A stretch of DNA of 64,000 nt. Source: Alnus glutinosa (lineage: Eukaryota; Streptophyta; Magnoliopsida; Fagales; Betulaceae). The notes beneath the pieces were generated by a model. It saw nothing but the letters and a program-made list of their open reading frames with translations. It made no database searches and was not told the origin of the DNA. A program made the translations under genes and the position numbers. Below, piece after piece: positions 45,638 to 58,600 of the stretch. Position 1 is the first letter of the stretch. Each line of letters starts with the position of its first letter. The stretch covers positions 22,933,501 through 22,997,500 of the forward strand of contig NC_084896.1 in the NCBI RefSeq assembly GCF_958979055.1, written 5' to 3'.

Positions 45638-45674
<37 letters not shown>
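45638..45674. repeat. Poly(A) tract
   Basis: More than 35 uninterrupted A residues just beyond the SINE. Confidence 0.9.
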
Positions 45675-45679
<5 letters not shown>

Positions 45680-46139
45680 TGTAAATTTGATAGAGTTCCA
45701 CCCAACCGGCCAACCCACGTTACGTGGACATGCGGGTAACGGAAGATAAGGAGAAATACAATACGTACGTACAATCAACATGAAAATAAGAGAAGTCCAG
45801 CTTAATTAAAAGGATGGCATTCACCATATTAGCTCTCTCATGACTCATTGTTATCTTTACATCGTCACTTTTAGAGTTGTCGTATTGTTGTTAGTTTGTA
45901 ATTAGAGTCGTAGGCTTTGAGAATTGTAATCAAACGTTTGTCTTGTTATTTGTGTTTAGCTCTAATTAGATTCACTTATGGTGTTTCTTACATGAAATGA
46001 GTTCATTATCTATAACATTTTTGTTTATTAATTGTTGCGGGTTCTTATCAAAATTTGTTAACAATGTGTTTATCACATCAGGGTAGAAGAAACATATGAT
46101 AAATCACTATTAGATTTTGATTAAACGGTGATTTTAAGA

Positions 46140-46414
46140 GTCACATTAATTTTGAGAGGATAAAAGGGAAATTCCCAACGACGAAAAACGAAATCCGGCA
46201 ACCGCTGTCGGAATCTGACAACGTCAACAAACTCAAATGCTCGGCAGTGGCAAATTCCCACAAAACTGTAAATCGTTTTACAAAAATTAAAGAAGCTCTT
46301 ACGGTCAAACGGAAAATGATTTATGTTGATCATTATTTTCGCCCCCCACCAAACACCGAAAAATGTCAAAAATATTTTTCAGGAAAAATTTTACGCCGAA
46401 ACATACTGAGCATA
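46140..46414. mobile_element. TIR element copy 2 of the 12074 family, left-truncated
   Basis: AAATCCGGCAACCGCTGTCG and GGAATCTGACAACG (core), then ATTTTCGCCCCCCACCAAAC, ACCGAAAAATGTC and TTTTACGCCGAAACATACTG (right end) match 12840-12898. The left end is missing or very diverged. Confidence 0.6.
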
Positions 46415-46419
46415 AGTCT

Positions 46420-47094
46420 CTTTGTTAGAATATTATATAATATCTATATTACAGTTTATTCTCTAATATAACTAGGGTTTCTTGCTCACCGTTTGTAATC
46501 ACATCTATAAATTTCATCTATTGTAATACAATTAAATGAATTAATATACTTCATTATACAAAATGTAGTCCTAACGCTTCATCAATATCTATCTCTACTT
46601 CCGCTCTCCTTTTTCTTTCATATTATTTTTCTACCTTATATTTCTACACTCTTGAATTATGTTAACAAGATTGTTTGAAATTTTTTATGAGAAAAAAAAA
46701 AAAAGAAAAAAAAAAAGAAGAGGTACACATAAAAATTCATTATGATCGATCAGCAAAATCAATGAATCATCACAAAAATTCATCTTAGTTCAGTGGTTTG
46801 GTTATCATTATTCTGATTTTCTTGGGGGTCTTAATTATGCTGTATAATATCGATCAATTACGATTGCTTTGAAATTTCTAGTTGGGGGTCTTAATTATAG
46901 AATTCCCATTTGCTTTCTTAGTAAATAATTCATCTATAAATATGATCATGTTTAATCATAACAATAATATAAATGAGGTAGAGCCATATTTATTGGACAA
47001 AGTTTTTCTTTAAATTCAATTTATTAAACTGACATCTGTTTTAGACACATATGACCAGTTTAATAGACACTACCAAAAACACGCCCTTTTGCTT

Positions 47095-47127
<33 letters not shown>

Positions 47128-48440
47128 CCAATTCAAACAACGTAAAAACAAAACTTTCTCTACGTTTTCAAGATAGGACGTCAATTGCACGTCTCTTTAG
47201 CATAAACAACAATAAATTAAAATTTTTGTCCTCGTTCCGTCACTTAAGACTTTTTTTTTCTCGGTTTTTCACCTCAATTAATGTAAAAGACCTTAACAAT
47301 TAGACTAGATTGAAAGAAATTCCTCTAACCCGCTTTAAAGGTGATTAGAAAAAAGTCACAATCCAAACCGTTTTCTAAAAATTATGGTCCTATAACATGC
47401 AAAAATTGAAAGATATGAAGTTACTAGGCTTTGTTGATTCCTACATACCAAGCACATCAGAAGTGTGTGTACCCTCCTCTATATTTTATGAAAGTTTTGC
47501 TTTCACTGTATACAGAACACAAAATTAGTGGTTTAATGATAGTTATCAGAGCTCTAAGATTGTTTCCAGCAGTATTTTGCCATAATCCAAACAGACCATT
47601 CCCAAAAAAAAATGAAAATGGGGACAGTTTGCCTAAAGTAAATTTACAAAGAAATCTTTATAATATTAAAAAGAAATTTATGAAGAAAAAAAAAAAAAAA
47701 AAAAGCAATGGAAGTTCTGGAAGAAAATGATGGCTTTTCAAGGCTTCTAGGTTTTTAGAGACTATATAAATCTAATTTAATGGAGATCAGTTGAATATTG
47801 GGATTATGATTATGAGAATAATATATTTCTTGACGAAGGGGAACAGGATTTTGAAGAAGAAATGTCATGCTTTTGAGAGTTAAAGTTGAGAGTCTTTATA
47901 GCATTTGACAAACAATGAAAAACATTTTTTACATAATAGTTACCAAACGGATCGTTGCCACTAATTAGTAATTACCAAACATTTAAAATATATATATATA
48001 TATATATAACAGAAAACATTTTTAAAAAATAAAACATAAAGCACTTTTTCAAGAAACTTCTCACACCTTTGTATAACAATGTTTTGAAAATACTTTGCTT
48101 ATTTTTAGGTGTGGACCTTGTCACTAAAAAAAAATTAAAAAAGAAAAAGAGAAGAAAGAGATAGACTAGCCTCCACGGGCGGAAGTCACCGGATTTGTCT
48201 TGTGAGTCATTAAAATATAGACTGTGACGTAATAGTCCATCTAACACTCATAAAATGTGAACCAATTGGTAAGAAATTGTAATAAAAATTGTAGTACTCT
48301 AAATATTTTTCTTATATTACTGGTTCCGGATCAATATAGTAATTTATAAAAGAATGTGGGCCAAATGAGACGTTTCTCAAAAAAAAAAAAGTAGATTTTT
48401 TTCCCACTTTTCTTTGAGTCCTGAACTTTCTAATTTTTTA
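46420..48440. other. Gene-free stretch
   Basis: T run at 47097-47127, A run at 47683-47704 and AT repeat at 47988-48008. No exon-like signal or paired element ends recognised. Confidence 0.5.
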
Positions 48441-48441
48441 T

Positions 48442-48860
48442 TTGGGAGAATTTCACTTATAACTCCTGAACTAAGAATGTACATAAACTTTAAAACGTCT
48501 CAATTTAGGGTATTTATTTTTCAGAAAGTTTCAATCTCAGTCCTCCGTTAGAATTTTTTATTAAATCCTATCTTTCTAAAATACCCCTATATCTATTTTT
48601 TTTTCAAAGAGTCCGGCATGGATATTTTTGCAAATTCCGTTAAATTTTTTAACCAACACCTAAATCCTCGCAATTCTTTTTTCCTAAAAAGAATTAAAGG
48701 TATTTTGAAAATTTTAACAAGATTTAACGGAAAATTCTAACGGATAACTGAGATTAAAACTTTTTAAAAAATAGATATCCTAAATTGAGACGTTTTAAAG
48801 TTTAAATATTTTTTTCAAAAAGAATGAAAGTTAAAAAATTATAAATGCAGTTCTTATTTT
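48442..48860. mobile_element. Foldback element, arms about 150-190 bp
   Basis: Left arm ACTTTAAAACGTCTCAATTT, AGGGTATTTATTTTT, CAATCTCAGTCCTCCGTTAG and AATTTTTTATTAAATC is mirrored on the right (CTAACGGATAACTGAGATTA, AAATTGAGACGTTTTAAAGT). The outer ends are diverged. Confidence 0.7.
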
Positions 48861-49050
48861 TATTTTTTTTTTATTTTTTTTTTTTGGTGGGGCAGAACTT
48901 TCCAAAAACTGACGGACACAGCTCATCGATGTCTCTAAAGGGCTCAAAAGGTTTATACGTGGGCCTGCTATGTCCATCGTACTTTGGGCTCTTTATGCAT
49001 GCGTAATTTATAACTATCTACTAAACCGTCTTCTCCTTCTTCTTCTTTTC

Positions 49051-49059
<9 letters not shown>

Positions 49060-49122
<63 letters not shown>
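49060..49122. repeat. Poly(T) followed by poly(A), self-complementary
   Basis: About 18 T then about 40 A residues, which would fold on itself. Confidence 0.9.
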
Positions 49123-49125
<3 letters not shown>

Positions 49126-49671
49126 TCGAGGGTAAATTAAGACAACGGGAGACTCAGGATTTTGCTTGTGTGGATGTAAAGTTTAATTAAAATAAATAAT
49201 CAATTGTTATGATACTATTTTTTTTTTTTTTTTTTTGTAGAAGTTTTTTTTATTTCAATAATAAAAAGTCATTATAATTATACTCCAAGAGTTTTCATAT
49301 TCCGAAAATCGTTTCATCACTAATGCTATAAAAAAATCTCTCTCTCAATATATGTAAGAAGACAATAATTGTTCATCCAACCATCCCCATTCAATTACCG
49401 ACAGATTTAGGGGGCCGGTATAGGCTATGGTCTTCACTCAATTCTAAAAAAAAATGTAAATTATAAAAATTTAGCCTAATTTTTTTTTTACCATTAACCC
49501 CTGCCTATAAGAACTTCTAACTTTGTCACTGCAGTTATCCATCCGATTCTTTACAATAATTGTTACAGAAATAGCTCTACAAGTTCAGTCTTACAAAAAA
49601 AAACTTAAAAAAAAAATAAAAAAAACTATGATTTTCACGTGTCACCTCCATAGCCAGCAAAGTTATTTTTT

Positions 49672-49776
<105 letters not shown>

Positions 49777-50141
49777 ATTTTTCACACGTTTCATAAGATA
49801 ATAATGGACCTTTTGTCCCGGGATGCATCGAAAATCCTAGGCCAGAAAGTTTGAGAGAGTCATTGCAACTTTTTAAAGTGAAGAAGTGTTGTTTTCTCAT
49901 AAATAAATAATTAAAAAAATAATAATAATAATAAATAAATAAATAAGAAGCTATCAAGCTCGCTCCCACCCTACCTGGACCCAAATGGCTCACAATTTCA
50001 TAGAGTATAAAGCCGTACCAGAACTCAGGGTGCATACTTGATGCTTGGGCCAACCTACCCATTTGATTTATACAACTAAAATCAAACATAATCCTGACCA
50101 ATCGATTAATGCCTCGTGTCTCTCATTATGCCAATACTTTA

Positions 50142-50732
50142 GTGCTATGTTTGTTTCGGTATAAAATGGTTTTTGAAAAATATTTTTGGCATTTTTCTGT
50201 ATTTGGTAGGGGCAAAAATAATGGTCAAAACAGAAATCATCTTCAACTTGACCGTAAAAACTTCTTTAATTTTTAAAAAATGATTTATGATTTTGAAAAC
50301 CATAAATAATTTTCTTAATTTAAACTCTTCATTCTTACATGTATGTTTATGAGAATCAGCTACTGTCGAGCACTGGAGTTTGATGGTAGCCCGCTCTACT
50401 ACCAAAGATCTCTAAATTTTGGTATCCGATAGCCAGATTTCGGCGATAGTCGCCAAATGCCGACAACCGCTGCCAGAATCTAGGAATTTTGTCGAATTTC
50501 TGCTATACTGATCAGATTTCGACCAGTTGGTTCGTCAGAATTCGGCGATGGCGGTCAGACATCACCGGATTCCAGCAGCAGTTACCTAATTCTGTTTTAC
50601 ACCGTTGATGATTTTTTTCCTACGAGCCAAAAGCTGAAAAATATTTCCAAGAAAATCAAATTTTAAAAAAAATAGTTTCGTTGAAAATATTTTACGACGG
50701 AAAACATTTTAGGTTGAAACAAATTGAGCATA
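50142..50732. mobile_element. TIR element copy 3 of the 12074 family
   Basis: Left GTGCTATGTTTGTTTCGGTA and right end reverse complemented TTATGCTCAATTTGTTTCAA. The core has ATTCGGCGATGGCGG, ATCACCGGATTCCAGC and related motifs, as in 12290-12670. Confidence 0.7.
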
Positions 50733-50955
50733 AATTACAAATATATTTGAAATAAATCCATTTAAAAAAAAAAAGTCTAATACAAATTCTTTATTTAGAG
50801 TATATTATTTTCTGACAAATTATTTTCGTTAAAAATATTTTACGATGAAAAACATTTTACGTCGGAACAAACGGAGTATTACAAATATATTTGAAATAAA
50901 TTAATTTTAAAAAGTTTAAACCAAATTCTTTATTTAGAGTATATTTGTAATTTAA
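50676..50955. repeat. Tandem duplication of the element's right end and flank, about 144-bp period
   Basis: TTTCGTTGAAAATATTTTAC .. GAAACAAATTGAGCATAA and TTACAAATATATTTGAAATA recur 144 bp later (TTTTCGTTAAAAATATTTTA, GGAACAAACGGAGTATT, then the same ATTACAAATATATTTG flank). Confidence 0.75.
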
Positions 50956-51167
50956 AAGTAATTATGTCACATTGTATGGACAGTTGGCACATGACATGTC
51001 AAACGAGAGCCACTTGGCTTTAATCGGTCGGTTTGACATAACATTGTTAATTAATTGGACAATAAGTGAGCATAGTAGCCTATTTGAAATAAGATAAAAA
51101 CTTAAGAACCTGAATGTGAAAATTGAAAATTTAGGGTCTAAATTGAAATCGCATGAAAACCTAAGGA

Positions 51168-51360
51168 GTAAAGTTGATTTTTCCCATTAATATTAAGATT
51201 TTCCTGAGAATAATCACCATTGGGATGCACGAGTAAAGTTGATTTTTCCCTTTAATAATAAGATTTTCCTTAGACTAATCACCATTGGTATGCACGAGTA
51301 AAGTTGATTTTTCCCTTTAATAATAAGATTTTCCTGAGAATGATCCCCATTGGGATGCAG
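51168..51360. repeat. Tandem array, 3 x about 64-65 bp
   Basis: Units start AGTAAAGTTGATTTTTCCC at 51168, 51232 and 51297 and contain AAGATTTTCCT and CACCATTGG-ATGCA. Copies differ at a few sites. Confidence 0.95.
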
Positions 51361-51956
51361 CTGACCTACATTATGAGACGCTTTGCTTGCCTTCAAAGGC
51401 TAAGGGCTTCCTTTACAAGTTATGACACAACAAAGTTTATCCCAGAAACATGAATGAGGCCATAATGGGGCCCTCCGACATGACGAATATTATGAGAATA
51501 TTTTTGATGAATTCGAATTTTATGAGAATATATCATCCCATGTATTTTAAACACCTGGTATAGTACATAGTGTCCAGGAAAGAGGAACATGGAAGAGTGA
51601 TTTGAGGCCTAACATAGCAGCATATGTTATTCTTTCTGCAGAATTTTATATAAACATTCAGCAATAGATTAAAGAATAGTAGATTTCTACTCCCATCAGT
51701 AATGTTATTATGAGTGATTCAAAACATGACAAAACCAGAGGGGAACAATATATTTTAGGAAATAATCTTTGCAATGAGAGAGATAGGGAGAGAGAGGTAC
51801 CACAACAATCATTAGATTCTATTGTTCTGACATGGTAGTGTTACCAATCATTACAAGATTGCCTTGTCTAAACTTTTGGTTGTCCCCAATTAACTGCAGG
51901 ATTGCTGAGTGTAGTAGGGGCCATCCCTCACACACTTTCATTCCCCATCACACTTA

Positions 51957-51967
51957 CTTATATATAT
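51957..51967 (+). promoter_or_regulatory. Candidate TATA box of the DUF4378 gene
   Basis: TTATATATATTTC lies about 155 bp upstream of the ATG. A pyrimidine-rich stretch ending TTTGCAG just before the ATG (52108-52114) could be a splice acceptor for a 5' UTR intron. Confidence 0.4.
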
Positions 51968-52119
51968 TTCTTACTATCCTATCAGATTCTACTGCTCAAT
52001 CTCAGCAGCAGATGCTCTTTCAATTCCAATTGTAAGCCTACAGCCTCTGTTTTCTCTCAACTTCTTAAACTAGAACCTGTATTCTCTTCTACTTGAGCCC
52101 TTTCAAGTTTGCAGGTTTA

Positions 52120-53432
52120 ATGGCCTCCTCTGCATCCAAGTCAGCACCTGCCAAAAAGCTAAGAGAACATCTCCAGGACCAACAAGAGCCTTTCAGCCTA
52201 GACAATTACCTTTCCGAAAGAAGGTACATGAAGAGATCGAGTCCCAATGGCCACTCTGTCGGTTCAACTAACAACCTATTCAGATCATGGAGTTATGAAT
52301 TAAATAAGGGAAGAAAGAGGATCTTATATGGTACAAAAATCTTAGCATCAGTAATATCAAAGCTCATTCCCACTAACAGCCAGGAGCTAGCAAATGGCAT
52401 AAAAGGCAACAAGGATGATGAAGACATTTCTCAGAGCATCAGAAGGACCCAACGGATTGCAGAAACAAATAGTTTTTTCCCAACAGAATGTTTAAATGCA
52501 TATCTTTCTAATGACAGCAATGTTGAAGAACTCTCTCTGCATTCTACAAGGCATCATCGCTTTACTCATGCAAGTACTTCAATGACTTTCAAATTCGAGA
52601 ATTTAAAAGTAAAGGTACAAAAGCTTCTAATTATTAACCATGGTTGCAAGGACGTGTTCCAGATTTCATTTTCAATTCAGCATTACTTCGTTGTAGTTTC
52701 AAGAATAAGCTCACTTACAAAGCTAACAGACTGCTGCAGATACAACACTCCATTGGATAAGCATGGAAGATAGCATACTACTCACCAAAGCATCACAAAT
52801 TAGCGAAGCACCATCCAACCAAGGTTCACCAGTTTCATAAGTCTTTTATCTAATAAATATGCCATAAAACATAACAATACAACTCCATGTCTCCAATTAT
52901 TAACGTGTATAATACTTTGCTGTAGACAGTGTATGATTTCGAAACAAAAGAAGCCCCATCAAGTCAATCCTCCATTCCATGCAAAATAGATGCAGGAGAC
53001 TCCATAGTCTCGGCTTCTCTATGGGAATCACTAATAAATTCATCAATTGTGAAAAAGAGCCATGTAGGTTTTGCTAAACTAAAGGGGATAACTTGGACTG
53101 CTTCTTCTCAGCACCTGAGAAACAAAAGGCTTTTGCAGCAAAGGAAGCAACTTCTGTTTGATTCTGTTAAGGAGGCTTTAGAAACCCATGGAAGGAAGGG
53201 TGAAAGAGACAAGTATGCTCAAGCCGTCGCACATCCAGAAGATATGAAGAAAATCATCTATAAGCAGACTGGAGACTTTACAAACATTACCCACAAGATG
53301 AATTTTGATTTCTCCAGCACAATAGAAGACTGGAGTGATTTTCAGCAACTAGAAAGGAAGATAGGCATGAAGATAGGAGATGCTATCATGGATGAGATTC
53401 TCAAAGAGATGGTTGACTTATTTTTGCAGTAA
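52120..53432 (+). CDS. DUF4378 domain-containing protein
   Basis: Exons 52120-52614, 52730-52823 and 52930-53432 (GT..AG introns, phases 0 and 1) total 1092 nt, giving 363 aa. The N-terminus is Ser/Lys-rich (MASSASKSAPAKKLREHLQD), followed by QEPFSLDNYLSERRY. Exon 2 supplies TAADTTLHWISMEDSILLTK, using the acceptor CTAACAG at 52729; a downstream CTGCAG acceptor would bring an immediate stop. The C-terminal domain reads NKRLLQQRKQLLFDSVKEAL (about 259-278) then DWSDFQQLERKIGMKIGDAI and MDEILKEMVDLFLQ, the DUF4378 pattern of an acidic/aromatic stretch before a terminal amphipathic helix. DUF4378 occurs in plant TRM/LONGIFOLIA-type and related proteins of mostly unknown function; this one is short for a TRM protein. 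Subcellular role not inferred. Confidence 0.85.
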
Positions 53433-55600
53433 ACAGATGTTCTATCCACAGGAATAGATACTTGATCAACCACCTAGGGCTTGTTCAGGAATTCCAGAAC
53501 TGAACAGGCAGGTTTGACACAAGGACTTTATGTGATACACAGCAAGCATGCCTTGAACAAATTTAGAGGAACTGAAAATCAATCAACTTGTCCTCAACTG
53601 ACCAAGTTAACAGCCCCTAATCTTTACTTCTTTTCCCCCCTCTATCTTGTGAGCGAGTTAGGAAGATGGAAAGCTATTGCTTTATGCTCCTTCATGGTTA
53701 ACTTTAAGCAGATAGTAGTTGTCATTGGGAAAAATGAAAAGATAATGACATAACTATATACAGAAAGCAAAGAAGAGTTTTGGTCTCATGCTTTAAAACA
53801 ACAAAGTAGATGATACATATATGATAAGCAGGACTTGCAAACAGGATTTTATTAGCTAGGGCCTAGAGGATAACACATTATTAACTATGGCCTATCAATG
53901 ATGACAAGTAATGGTAATGATGATTGTCACCATAAATTTACCATAATGGATACAGGATGTAGATCTAGAAGTAAAAGCCACGTAATGACAAGTCTATAGT
54001 TATTTGAGGGTCTTCCTGCATCCCACCTAGAAGGGGGAGATCGGAGAAGTATCTTTAGTATCAAGAGGGAATAGTTGTATTATGGAAGCATTCTGCCTCT
54101 GATTTTTTTTAAAAAAAATAAAATAAAATTATAAGTTTCAATCAAACCGCAGATTTCATCTGGAGATACTGGGTAATATAAATTCTAGACCCTAATCATT
54201 TCAATGTGTTATCTTATGCAACAATCACCAACAGCAAAGCAAAAAACTGAACATGACTCCTCCTTATTCCACAGTTGATCTCTAAGTATATGTTGATTGC
54301 AACATCTACTATACCGCTTCAAGCTAAATGCTTTTAGAGCCGAATTGTGCATAAAATTATCAGAAGGTGGCTGTTTAGTCAACAAACCCTTAGTCTAGCA
54401 GAAAAAGTTCGAACACCTACACAAAGAAGTGGACCAAGCTGTCTCAATACTTTTATTCAGTTCAGATATGAGTCGAGTCTATCCTCTTGGTCATAAATCC
54501 CTTAAAAATTGAAGGTCAACATCGCTGAGTTGTATAAGCATATATAATGAATCCAGATCGCTACTTCTTTTTAGTTTAATACAATTTGATCAATTAATCA
54601 TCATAAAGAAATATAGGATAGAGTTATAAAAACCAAAGCAGTGCACTAAACAGTGCAGTCAATTGTCAAAGAAATGCCCCATTTTGGGGCAGTTTTTATT
54701 CCAGATAAATAAATTTTCTTGTACGACGTCGACGCCCACCAAAGTGCTAGCCATGGATTATTCTTCTAGCTTTTTTCAAGTGAGGAAGAATGCTTACGGT
54801 TCTATCTTAACCCTTACTAATTTTACATGTAATGCAGACTTCAGACAAGGCAGAGACAGTGCCTCAATGGAGCCACTAACCAAACCAGAAGCTGGGCTAC
54901 GTGTCAAACACATCAATCTGCTAACTACTTTATAAATATATACATTTTGCAAATGTTTTATAAGATTTTGAAATGCATATTTATGTTTTTTTAAAAGCAA
55001 AGTTTTATGCACAGATTTGTACAATATACTTTTACATATAATATGGCCCATCTCTACATACTCAGTTCTTCACAAAAAAGAAATACAGAAGGATGATGAC
55101 TTTTGGCATTTAATGATTTGCCTAGTGGAGTACAATTACATTTGCAATTCGCAGAGAGATTATTAAGTATTTTGCAGAGTTCCATGCACTTCATGCACAT
55201 AAATAAATAAATAAATAAACATATCTTCTTACTGGGAGGGAAAAAATCCACTAACCTTAATAATTATTTATTGGTTGCCAAGAAGACAGCAAAAAAATTC
55301 AAACATAATGATATTTTATCTTAAAAAATAAGCAAGTCGCTATTCAAAGAACTGCTCAAATTAGTACAGATACCAACATTTATTAATTTTAAAAGCTCGG
55401 AATTAGAACTCTTCAATTGTCATTTAAATTTTAGAAATATTACAGGATTACATCTGATTAAAATTAGTTAGAAAAGCCCAAAAGTCAGCATATGACAAAA
55501 ATGTGGCTGATTAAGCTCAAAAACAATATTTACACTGATTGCAAATATAATTAAGCTTGCTTTGGAAACAAATATATTGGAAATGATAACAATATATCAA
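53433..55600. other. Intergenic region between convergent genes
   Basis: No coding signal. Probably holds the 3' UTR of the DUF4378 gene at its left edge and that of the PRP40-type gene at its right edge. Confidence 0.5.
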
Positions 55601-55622
55601 ACTTGTTAAGAAAGGAAGGAGA

Positions 55623-55633
55623 GGGGGGGGGGG

Positions 55634-55666
<33 letters not shown>
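55623..55666. repeat. Poly(G) followed by (GA)n
   Basis: About 15 G residues then about 14 GA dinucleotides, just 3' of the PRP40-type stop codon. Confidence 0.9.
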
Positions 55667-55668
<2 letters not shown>

Positions 55669-55693
55669 ATTAATGATATGTAGGATTAAGTAG

Positions 55694-58600
55694 CTAACAA
55701 GTTTGCCTAACCTCACCAAATTCCCCATCTTCAAGTTCGCCATGTTCTCCATATCTACGAGAACCATTTCGGCGGTCTCTCTTATGTCTTTTATGCTTGC
55801 TTTCATTATCTGATTCAGGAGCAGATGCATGCTGCACCATTTATCAGCAAAAAGAGTTACATGTTACATAAATGTTCAAAGTAATAAACCAAGTGAACCA
55901 AAGAGAAACATCAAAACTATCTCCAAACATAACAAAGGAAATAATCAACTCACACGTCTCGATTTCTTGTGGTCACTGGTAGATCCATGGGATTTCCTAG
56001 AACGATCTTTCTCATTTCCATCTACAATATCCTCAGAACTTTGATGCCGCTTCCTTTGCTTCTTAATATTGTCTTCTCCCGATCTTTTGTTCTCTTTCCA
56101 GGCATGAAGTTCTGTTTCATCAGCATATTTACTGTCTGCTAAATCCTTTTTAAATTGCTCATCTTTTTCTCTTTCACGTCCTTCCTCGTTTTCCCTTCTC
56201 TGCTTGACCTTTCTCCTCTCTTTTTCCTTCTTTGCCTGCAGAATATAAGGAATCAGAGACTGATAGCTTCATATATGAGCCTTGTATACACAAGATCTGT
56301 GAGATACGTGGGAATGAAGTTCAAATTACCTCAGCTTTACTACACATGAATTGTGTAATACATGGAAGTTTCTTATGTTTAGGTTTTCACGATAATTTTT
56401 TTTTTTTTACAAGTAATTGAAATATCATTAAAAAGCAAAAGGCACAACCCAGATACATAAAAAATGTACAAGAAAAACACCTGAATAAAAGGAAAAAAAA
56501 AAAAAGAACAAGAAAATCATGAAAACTAACCAAATTAGGATAGTCAAACATAGATGCCCAAAGGTAAAGAGTATTGAAGAAAAAAGACTGAAGCTCCATC
56601 ATCGTCCTCTCGTAGACCTCAAAACTTCTATAATTTTCTTCCCCTCCAAAGACACCACAAAAGCTTTAAGGCACCATCTTCTACACAATTGCACTCTAAG
56701 GGCTACCAAATAATCTCCTTCAACAAGCAAACAAGTCTACTACTTGTCAAGGCATAACCCAAGACAGTCCAACACGACCGAAGATAACACTCCATTAGGC
56801 ACAAGCAACCTTACAATAGAGAAGAAGATGATCCACATACTCTCGGCTCCTTTTGCACATACAACATCTTCTCTATGCGGTTTGCAACACTAGCAGGGAG
56901 AGAGAAAAGAGATATGAAATACGTAGGCAAATTGAAAATGGTGCTCTTTCTCTCCAAATACACCACATTAAGTAAGATTGGATCATCTTCCACGTTGCTA
57001 CCTTTTGAGAAGAGCCACACTACCCACTCCAACAAGCGAAGAGATTCACCACATCTAAGCATGACTCACTTTAACCCATAAAGTCCAAAGATAGAACTCC
57101 ATAAGGCATAAGTAGTCTCGCAATGGAGTAGGAGGTGATCTACAGCTTCCACATTCTTCTTGCATATGCAGCACCAAAGCGGCCAACCAAACAAAGAATG
57201 CAACTCATGACAGAACCTTATTTCGTCAAATACTCCTCCAAGGGAAGGGGTCACTGTCATGGGAACAAGGACATTATTGGGCAATCTGACATCAAATAAC
57301 GCTCTCTTGGAAGGGGCCTAACATAACTTATCCTCACCACCCCATCTCAATCTGAACGAATACAACAAATTGAGAAACATGGTGAAGACATCTACCTCCC
57401 AATCCCACGTCACTCTGATAAAATCAATGTTCTTGATGAGAGTCACTAGAAAGCTATAAATAATTTGCCACATAAGCATCTTTGAAGCGAGCTAAACTGA
57501 ATAACTCTGGAAACGCTACCTTAAGGGTTTGCTCCCCACACCACACGGCATGCCAAAATCTAATATCAGAACCATCCCCCACCTCAAATCTACTATATTT
57601 AAAGAATTCCCCTCAACCCTTCCTGATAAATTTAAATAAATCAACCCCATACGATCAATTAACCTCACTAGAATACCACCCACCCGCAAGTTGCTATACA
57701 ATCCACTACCACTCTCCACAAAGCCCTTTTCTCTAATCCTAAAACCACTAAAAGAAGAAACAAAGTTAAGGTTGAAGTCTAGATTCTATACCCTGGTTTG
57801 CACCATGAAATGAGCATCACTCTAGCAAAGTTAGGGTGGCATGATGCATTCAGCAATAGATTCAGAAGATACAATTGCATGTAACCATTAGCAGGTAATA
57901 ATAGTCATATTCCAAAACATATTTCTTCTTTTTTATAACCTGGAACCCCCCCCCCCCCTAACCCCACCTTCGGTGGGACTGGGGTAAACCTCGGAAACCT
58001 GCCCCCTCCCGCAAAAGACAAGTATCGCTTAAGACCGGGTGTTTATGTAAGGAGTCGAATCTGGGCATCCCAACTGGGAAGTGGTACCCCAAGCCAACTC
58101 GGTTACCCCCATGCGGGTCATATTCAAATAAACACCCACATATAGTCATGTGCCAGATAAAAACTTACTAAAAATTCATATCTAGAACATACTTTTTTTT
58201 GGGTCTAATGTAAACATACAAAGCCTCTGCATTTCTCATAATGAAAACTTCGAGAAAGGCTCTATTATCAGATATTGTCAATAAACATATATTAATGATT
58301 AGAAGATGAATTGTCATGGTATAGACATTGTAACTAGTTAAATACCTTTTCCTCCTTCCGTTTTTGCTCGTGTTCTTTTTCCTGTTCCTTTAGTTGTGCT
58401 ATATATTGCTCAAATATTTCACTGCAAAGGCTCTCTTCTCCTATCGAACTACAAAAGCAACAGTCACCAAAGAAAGGATATAATAGTTTACAGAAGTCTA
58501 AAGAAAAAAGAAAAAAGAAAATTAAACCAACACATCAGGAATAGGAAGAATACAATTCAAAATTCAATGTCCATTAAAACTAGGGAATCATTTCTTAGTT

